From: CAYLGY01 sp964383325 | Lineage (GTDB): Bacteria; Pseudomonadota; Alphaproteobacteria; Rhizobiales; Rhizobiaceae | Length of the DNA: 9,787 bases | NCBI GenBank assembly: GCA_964383325.1 | Contig: CAYLGY010000091.1 | Coordinates: 1 to 9,787, forward strand | Direction: 5' to 3' | Shown here: piece after piece, positions 5,875 to 9,787 of the stretch | Numbering within the stretch: position 1 is the first letter of the stretch | How the letters are laid out: each line of letters begins with the position of its first letter | Made by a program: the position numbers and the translations under genes | Notes under the pieces: model-generated | The model's input: the letters and a program-made list of their open reading frames with translations, nothing else | Databases searched by the model: none | What the model was told of the DNA's origin: nothing

Positions 5875-6153
5875 ATGACTGGGAATGTGAGCCGCGACTT
5901 TCAAAAACAGCTTGCGGGCTATGGGCTGACCACGGCGGAGATTCACTATCACATGCCGGATCATCCCCACCTGCTGCAGCTATATATCTGGCAGGAATAT
6001 GATCTGGCGCCGCATTTCCCCGAACTGCACGGCTTCCTCGAATTCTGGACAAAAAAGCTTGATGGCCCGCTGCATTCGGTGCGCGTCGCGCATCAGCAAC
6101 TGCTCAAGCCAACGGAATGGCGAGCGGTAAACGGGGTCTTCACCATCCACTGA
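5875..6153 (+). CDS. usg: Usg family protein
   Basis: A 92-aa soluble protein of the Usg family, a small alphaproteobacterial family first noted beside the tryptophan genes of Caulobacter and sometimes labelled a possible phosphoribosylanthranilate isomerase subunit; its real function is unknown. Visible family blocks are KQLAGYGLTTAEIHYHMPDH, LLQLYIWQEYDLAPHFPEL, FLEFWTKKLDGPLHSVRVAH and the ending EWRAVNGVFTIH. The length equals the usual family length, so the gene looks complete. GGAAGG just before the ATG serves as ribosome site. No trp gene is present here, so the genomic context gives no support for a tryptophan role. It ends 20 bp before a strong terminator. Confidence 0.92.
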   Translation: MTGNVSRDFQKQLAGYGLTTAEIHYHMPDHPHLLQLYIWQEYDLAPHFPELHGFLEFWTKKLDGPLHSVRVAHQQLLKPTEWRAVNGVFTIH

Positions 6154-6172
6154 CGGCGGGCGCAGATATTCT

Positions 6173-6213
6173 GAACAAGGAAGGCCGGGCGACATGCCCG
6201 GCCTTCCTTGTTC
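6173..6213. terminator. Bidirectional terminator between usg and the autotransporter
   Basis: An 18-bp perfect stem: arms 6173-6190 and 6196-6213, with loop GACAT. The centre is GC-rich (GGCCGGGC/GCCCGGCC) and the outer stem is A/T-richer, so T-rich ends (CCTTGTTC) emerge on both strands. It sits between two convergent genes, 19 bp after usg and 24 bp after the autotransporter stop, and can end both transcripts. Confidence 0.85.
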
Positions 6214-6237
6214 TTCGATCCAAGGCTGACGGAAGCT

Positions 6238-8616
6238 TTACCAGCTCTTGCGCAGGCCTACATTACCCGTATAGGCGCGATAATCGCCGCCACCAAACTG
6301 GACACTGCCCCTGGCATATGCCGTCCAGCCATTGGCAAGGCCCATCAGATTGGCGCCCGCGGCAATTTCGCCGATCGTCCCGCCGAAATCATGACCGACA
6401 GGCAGGTTGAAGCTGTTGCCGATCAGCACCGCACCATGGTCGCTCCGGAACTCGTTCCAGACGCTTGCTTCCAGCCATGGCTCGAAACGCACGGTCGGCT
6501 TGTCCAGCCGCGCACCGAAGCGCAGACCCAGACGGCCGCGCAGGCTGCTCGCATCGTCCATCGACACGCCGGTGCCCAGCACTTCGAAATCGTCGAAGCT
6601 CGTGTGGACATAGGCCAGCGTTGCCTTCGGCTCGACATAGACCCCATGGGCGCCATCGATCCGGTAGCCAGCTTCCATGACAGCCCCGAGCGACCGATAG
6701 TTCGTCCTGGCTTCATCCATACCGGTGCCATCGCTGAACTTGTAGTTCATGCGGCCGAAATCACCCTTGAGCGCGGCATCGAGGTAGAGCCCGCCATGGT
6801 ACCAGCTGGCATAGGCGCCAATCGATCCCTGGCGATAATCCACCTTCGTCGCAGAAAGGTCGAAATCGAGATCCGAGGAAGTATACCCTCCCATCAGGCC
6901 GGCGATCCAGCCCGTATCATGGCCATCGGCATCGCTGCCTGCCTCGCCGAAGTCGACCCCGGCCACGAAGCCGAGCCAGCGCTGGTTGATGCGGTCGCTC
7001 CAGGACAGGTCCGGACCGATCAGGCCAGCCGGCGTGCTGAGGTCGAAATTCGTGTCACGCTCAAGCGTGCCCCCGAATACCCGGCCCCAGACGCCGGTCG
7101 AGCGCTGGCTGCCTGTCGCGGCCAGATAATCGGCGCCGGACGATGCATTCTCGCCATTCCTGCCGCCGCGCAGGTCCGCCATGCGGTCGAGCCACACGCC
7201 GGCAGAGGCATGCCACAAATTCTGTGCGCCGTAGATGAAGGACGGGAACTCATATGCTTCCGCATCGCCCGTGCTCGCCAGCACCCATTCGGCATCGCCC
7301 TCGGGATTGACAGGCTCGGCACGCAGATACGCATTGTAGCGGAAGAGGCCCTTGTCGATGCCTTCGCCGCCATTGAGGCTGAAGTCGCCAATATCGGTGT
7401 CGCCGCCGACCCGCGCGAACAGCACGCCTTCCGGATCGTACTCGCCGGGGCCGCCATCGAGATCGTTGACGATGAGCGCGGTGCTGCTGCCTTCATCATC
7501 CAGCGCATGCAGCACATCGCCGCCGATGGTCAGCATATCCGCCGCGCCGCCAACACGAAGCTGGGCGTCAATGGCGAGGAGCCCGCCAGCGACGAAATCG
7601 GAATCGCTGAGAACCAGCGCATCGCCCACCCGGTCATCCAGCAGGGAGACCATGCCGCCGACGCTGTTGTCAAAGGTTTCGAGACCCGCAATCGTCACCG
7701 AGGCAACCGCATCGCGCTCCGCGAGAGTCATGAGGCCGGCATTGATGAATGCGTCCTCATCCTCACCGAAATCGCTGTCGCCGCGCGCCGCGAAGATGCC
7801 CGCATTGATGAAGGTGTCATCGCCGTCGAACATCTCGACGTAGCCGGTGACGCTCCCAAGATTGATCGTCGTGGAATCACCGAACATGTTGGTGATTGCA
7901 CGGTCATTGCGCGAGGCGATGGAACCGAGATTGATCAGCGTTCCGCTGCCCTGCACCCCGTAGAAGCTCACGCCGGCGCCGCCGGAGCCGGAGCCGCCAT
8001 TGACATCACCGAGCACGGTCACCTGCGTATCACCCTGGCTGATCGCATGAATGCCGATCGCATCTGCCCCGCTGGCATTGACGTCGCCCTGGGCTACCAC
8101 CATTGTTTCCACCACAGAGGAAACGTCCAGCCCGTACGAACCGGCGCCGATCGTGCTAACCGGGCCCGCAATGACGGTCGCGCCCAGATTGCCCTGCACC
8201 TCGATGCCATCCGAACCATTGCCCTCCGTGCTGACAGAGCCGGCCATCACGAAGGCCTCGGCGGTGGTATAGACTTCCACGCCCGCAGATCCCGCCCCCT
8301 TGGTCGACACCTGCCCGGCAACGATCCGGACGTCGCCATCATAGGAAGTGGCATAGATGCCGCCCGAATCTGCCCCAGCCGTGGCTACCGAGCCGGCGAG
8401 AATGTCGATATCGCCGGACACGGAACCGATGATATCGGTCTTGGCATGAATGGCTACGGAATTCGCGCCTTCGGTGCTGACCCGGCCGGCGAGGATATTG
8501 ATATCGCCAGAACCGTTCTCGGCATGGATGCCTTCGGAATCCTCACCTGCGGTCTCGAGCGAGCCAATCAGCACCCCGATGTCGCCGGAAATCGATTCGG
8601 CAAGGATGCCCGCCGA
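6238..8616 (-). CDS. Autotransporter: passenger C-terminal part, linker and beta-barrel (truncated by assembly gap)
   Basis: C-terminal 792 residues of a type V secretion (autotransporter) protein; the frame runs open into the N run at 8617. Reading from the gap there are about ten degenerate rungs (pattern GDIxILAGSVxTxGAxSxGIxA) to about 7840. A longer beta-helix-like stretch follows (to about 7260), including INLGSVTGYVEMFDGDD, typical of autotransporter passengers. Next comes a helical linker (SFIYGAQNLWHASAGVWLDR, about 7170-7250). The last 290 residues (from about 7108) form a beta-barrel with alternating aromatic strands (VWGRVFGGT, WIAGLMGGYTSS, GAYASWYHGGLYLDAALKG), ending in GLRKSW, whose terminal aromatic is the usual BAM recognition signal. 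No cysteine is present, as expected for secreted passengers. The GTG at 8574 is an internal valine, not a start. The substrate or adhesion target is unknown. Confidence 0.93.
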   Translation of the reverse strand, partial: SAGILAESISGDIGVLIGSLETAGEDSEGIHAENGSGDINILAGRVSTEGANSVAIHAKTDIIGSVSGDIDILAGSVATAGADSGGIYATSYDGDVRIVAGQVSTKGAGSAGVEVYTTAEAFVMAGSVSTEGNGSDGIEVQGNLGATVIAGPVSTIGAGSYGLDVSSVVETMVVAQGDVNASGADAIGIHAISQGDTQVTVLGDVNGGSGSGGAGVSFYGVQGSGTLINLGSIASRNDRAITNMFGDSTTINLGSVTGYVEMFDGDDTFINAGIFAARGDSDFGEDEDAFINAGLMTLAERDAVASVTIAGLETFDNSVGGMVSLLDDRVGDALVLSDSDFVAGGLLAIDAQLRVGGAADMLTIGGDVLHALDDEGSSTALIVNDLDGGPGEYDPEGVLFARVGGDTDIGDFSLNGGEGIDKGLFRYNAYLRAEPVNPEGDAEWVLASTGDAEAYEFPSFIYGAQNLWHASAGVWLDRMADLRGGRNGENASSGADYLAATGSQRSTGVWGRVFGGTLERDTNFDLSTPAGLIGPDLSWSDRINQRWLGFVAGVDFGEAGSDADGHDTGWIAGLMGGYTSSDLDFDLSATKVDYRQGSIGAYASWYHGGLYLDAALKGDFGRMNYKFSDGTGMDEARTNYRSLGAVMEAGYRIDGAHGVYVEPKATLAYVHTSFDDFEVLGTGVSMDDASSLRGRLGLRFGARLDKPTVRFEPWLEASVWNEFRSDHGAVLIGNSFNLPVGHDFGGTIGEIAAGANLMGLANGWTAYARGSVQFGGGDYRAYTGNVGLRKSW

Positions 8617-8716
8617 NNNNNNNNNNNNNNNNNNNNNNNNNNNNNNNNNNNNNNNNNNNNNNNNNNNNNNNNNNNNNNNNNNNNNNNNNNNNNNNNNNNN
8701 NNNNNNNNNNNNNNNN
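8617..8716. other. Assembly gap of exactly 100 N
   Basis: All 100 positions are N, the conventional placeholder for a gap of unknown length. It falls within the repeat region of the autotransporter. The coding frames on the two sides do not join across 100 bases; an intact gene needs a gap of length 3n+2. Confidence 0.97.
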
Positions 8717-9787
8717 GCGCCTCGATGCCTGTTCCGGAGGATTCCACATCGCCGGCATGCACGATGGCCGCGCCTGACCCCGTAATCGCGCTGATGCCGG
8801 AACCGTTCGTCGCCGTGACGTCATCGACATCGACATGGATGATGCCGAGCCCGGTCCGGGCAATGATGCCGTCGCCATTGCCCGAAGTCACATCGCCAGC
8901 GGAGATTTCGATGCCGCCGACCCCGGGGAGGTTGAAGCTGCCGGAATTGATTCCGCCAATCTCGGCATTGATGCCATCGAGATTGCTGTCGACATCTCCA
9001 AGATCAATGGAAATTCCGCCGGTGAGCAGGCCGAGCGGATTGAAGCTGCCATCCTCTACCAGTGAAAGTAGCGAGGCGCCCATCATCGTCTGCGCATTGA
9101 CGCCGAAGCCGTTTTCCGCGGTCACATCGCCGGCTGCAATGCTGATGCCGCCGACGCCGGTGACGGCATGGATGCCGTTGCCATTTGCCTTGACCTCGCC
9201 CGGCCCGTCCTCGCCTTCCACCACAATGGAGATGCCGCCGAATCCGGGTATCAGGTTCAGGCCCTCGAATTCGGCATGAATGCCGTCTCCTCCGGCATCG
9301 ACGCTGTCGACTGCGATGGAAATTCCGTTGGAAGCGCCGCCGAGGATGGCGTCAAGATTGAAGCTCGCCAGATCGAGGGCGACGCCCGACGTCGCATGGA
9401 CGCCGGTTCCTGCCGAGCTGACATCCCCCGCTTCGATCCGGATCGTTCCGATACCGGTTTCAGCATTGATGCCCCCGGCATTGTTGGAGGTAACATCTCC
9501 GACATCAATGTCGATATTCCCGATGCCGGGAATTCCGATAAAGTAACTTCCCGCCTCGAAACCGGCACCCTTTATCCGGGCATCCACACCCGTATTGTTG
9601 CTGAGTATATCGCCTGCGGAAATATTTATGTTTCCGGCCGCATTGGATGCATTGATGCCCTTGCGGTTGCCGACGAGCGCGGTCACATCCTGGACGTCGA
9701 TGTCGATGTCCCCCACGCCGTCAACGGTAAATAGGGGAATGAAGAAGGAGAAGAAGGACGAGTTAATTTGCTGACCGACAGTCGTCC
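8717..9787 (-). CDS. Autotransporter passenger, N-terminal side (partial, open at both ends)
   Basis: About 356 residues of repeat passenger, almost certainly the same gene as the beta-barrel fragment across the gap. The frame has no stop and runs off the window edge, so the signal peptide and true start are not seen; the GTG at 9716 is internal. It holds about eleven rungs of the pattern GGIxIxxGDVxSxNGxGIxAxTG. At several rungs the turn after GIxA carries a hydrophobic insertion of about 10-20 residues (for example FFSFFIPLFTV, FEAGSYFIGIPGIG, ASFNLDAILGG, ASLLSLVEDGSFNPLGLL, GSFNLPGV). No cysteine occurs. The Gly/Asp/Asn-rich turns and alternating Ile/Val strands suggest a beta-helix or beta-roll. 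Export through its own barrel is inferred from the downstream fragment; the ligand is unknown. Confidence 0.87.

Larger units (their letters stand above)
7840..9787 (-). repeat. Degenerate tandem protein repeats of about 23-26 residues
   Basis: About 21 rungs are visible, split by the gap. The consensus is G-(D/G)-I-x-I-x-x-G-(D/S)-V-x-(S/T)-x-G-x-G-I-x-A. The N-terminal-side rungs favour GDVxSxN and the C-terminal-side rungs favour GSVxTxGA, suggesting two amplified subfamilies. Similarity is clearer in protein than in DNA, so the repeats are old or under selection for fold. Confidence 0.75.

Noticed and set aside
8572..8574. GTG as the start of a separate autotransporter gene
   Set aside because: The same frame stays open and keeps the repeat pattern upstream to the gap (ESISGDIGVLIG), so the GTG is an internal valine.
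6208..9279. A + strand open frame of about 1000 codons antisense to the autotransporter
   Set aside because: It is a shadow of high-GC codon use in the opposite strand. It passes through the N run, has no ribosome site, and shows no recognisable domains, while the - strand frame has full autotransporter features.
7840..9787. CRISPR-like or DNA tandem repeat array
   Set aside because: The periodicity is that of degenerate protein repeats; there are no identical direct repeats with unique spacers.

Overview
The window is GC-rich bacterial DNA. Gene order and protein signatures suggest an alphaproteobacterium, most likely a Sphingomonadales member of the Erythrobacter/Sphingomonas type. The reasons are the mtaB-ftsY-yciB run, a Usg-family protein, an EcfG-type sigma factor and GGAAC-N16/17-GTT promoter elements. 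This placement is inferred from family knowledge; no search was run.

Bases 1-2676 (+ strand) hold a tight housekeeping run. It comprises the 3' part of mtaB (tRNA methylthiotransferase), ftsY (signal recognition particle receptor) and yciB/ispZ (inner-membrane septation protein). mtaB and ftsY are about 11 bp apart, and ftsY and yciB overlap at ATGA.

Bases 2677-5870 (+ strand) look like a general-stress-response neighbourhood. In order they hold a charged 88-aa protein, an exported PRC-barrel protein, a proline-rich 59-aa protein, a 56-aa protein resembling the anti-sigma factor NepR, an EcfG-type ECF sigma factor and a 56-aa orphan protein. Three of the intergenic gaps carry a GGAAC box followed 16-17 nt later by xGTT, the promoter pattern read by EcfG sigma factors. 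The element before the PRC-barrel gene is an exact consensus match. No PhyR anti-anti-sigma gene is visible. The simplest reading is a small anti-sigma/sigma pair beside several of its own likely targets.

Bases 5875-6153 (+ strand) encode a Usg-family protein, preceded by two mutually exclusive small hairpins. A perfect 18-bp-stem hairpin at 6173-6213 separates it from a convergent gene.

Bases 6238-9787 (- strand) encode a very large type V autotransporter, complete at its C-terminal beta-barrel and open at the 5' end of the window edge. Its passenger is a long series of degenerate rungs of about 23-26 residues. A run of exactly 100 N (8617-8716) interrupts the repeats. The two sides are in different frames across those 100 positions, so the true gap is probably another length. 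No gene-free stretch exceeds 300 bases; the longest are about 190 bp. No tRNA, rRNA, CRISPR array or insertion sequence was seen.
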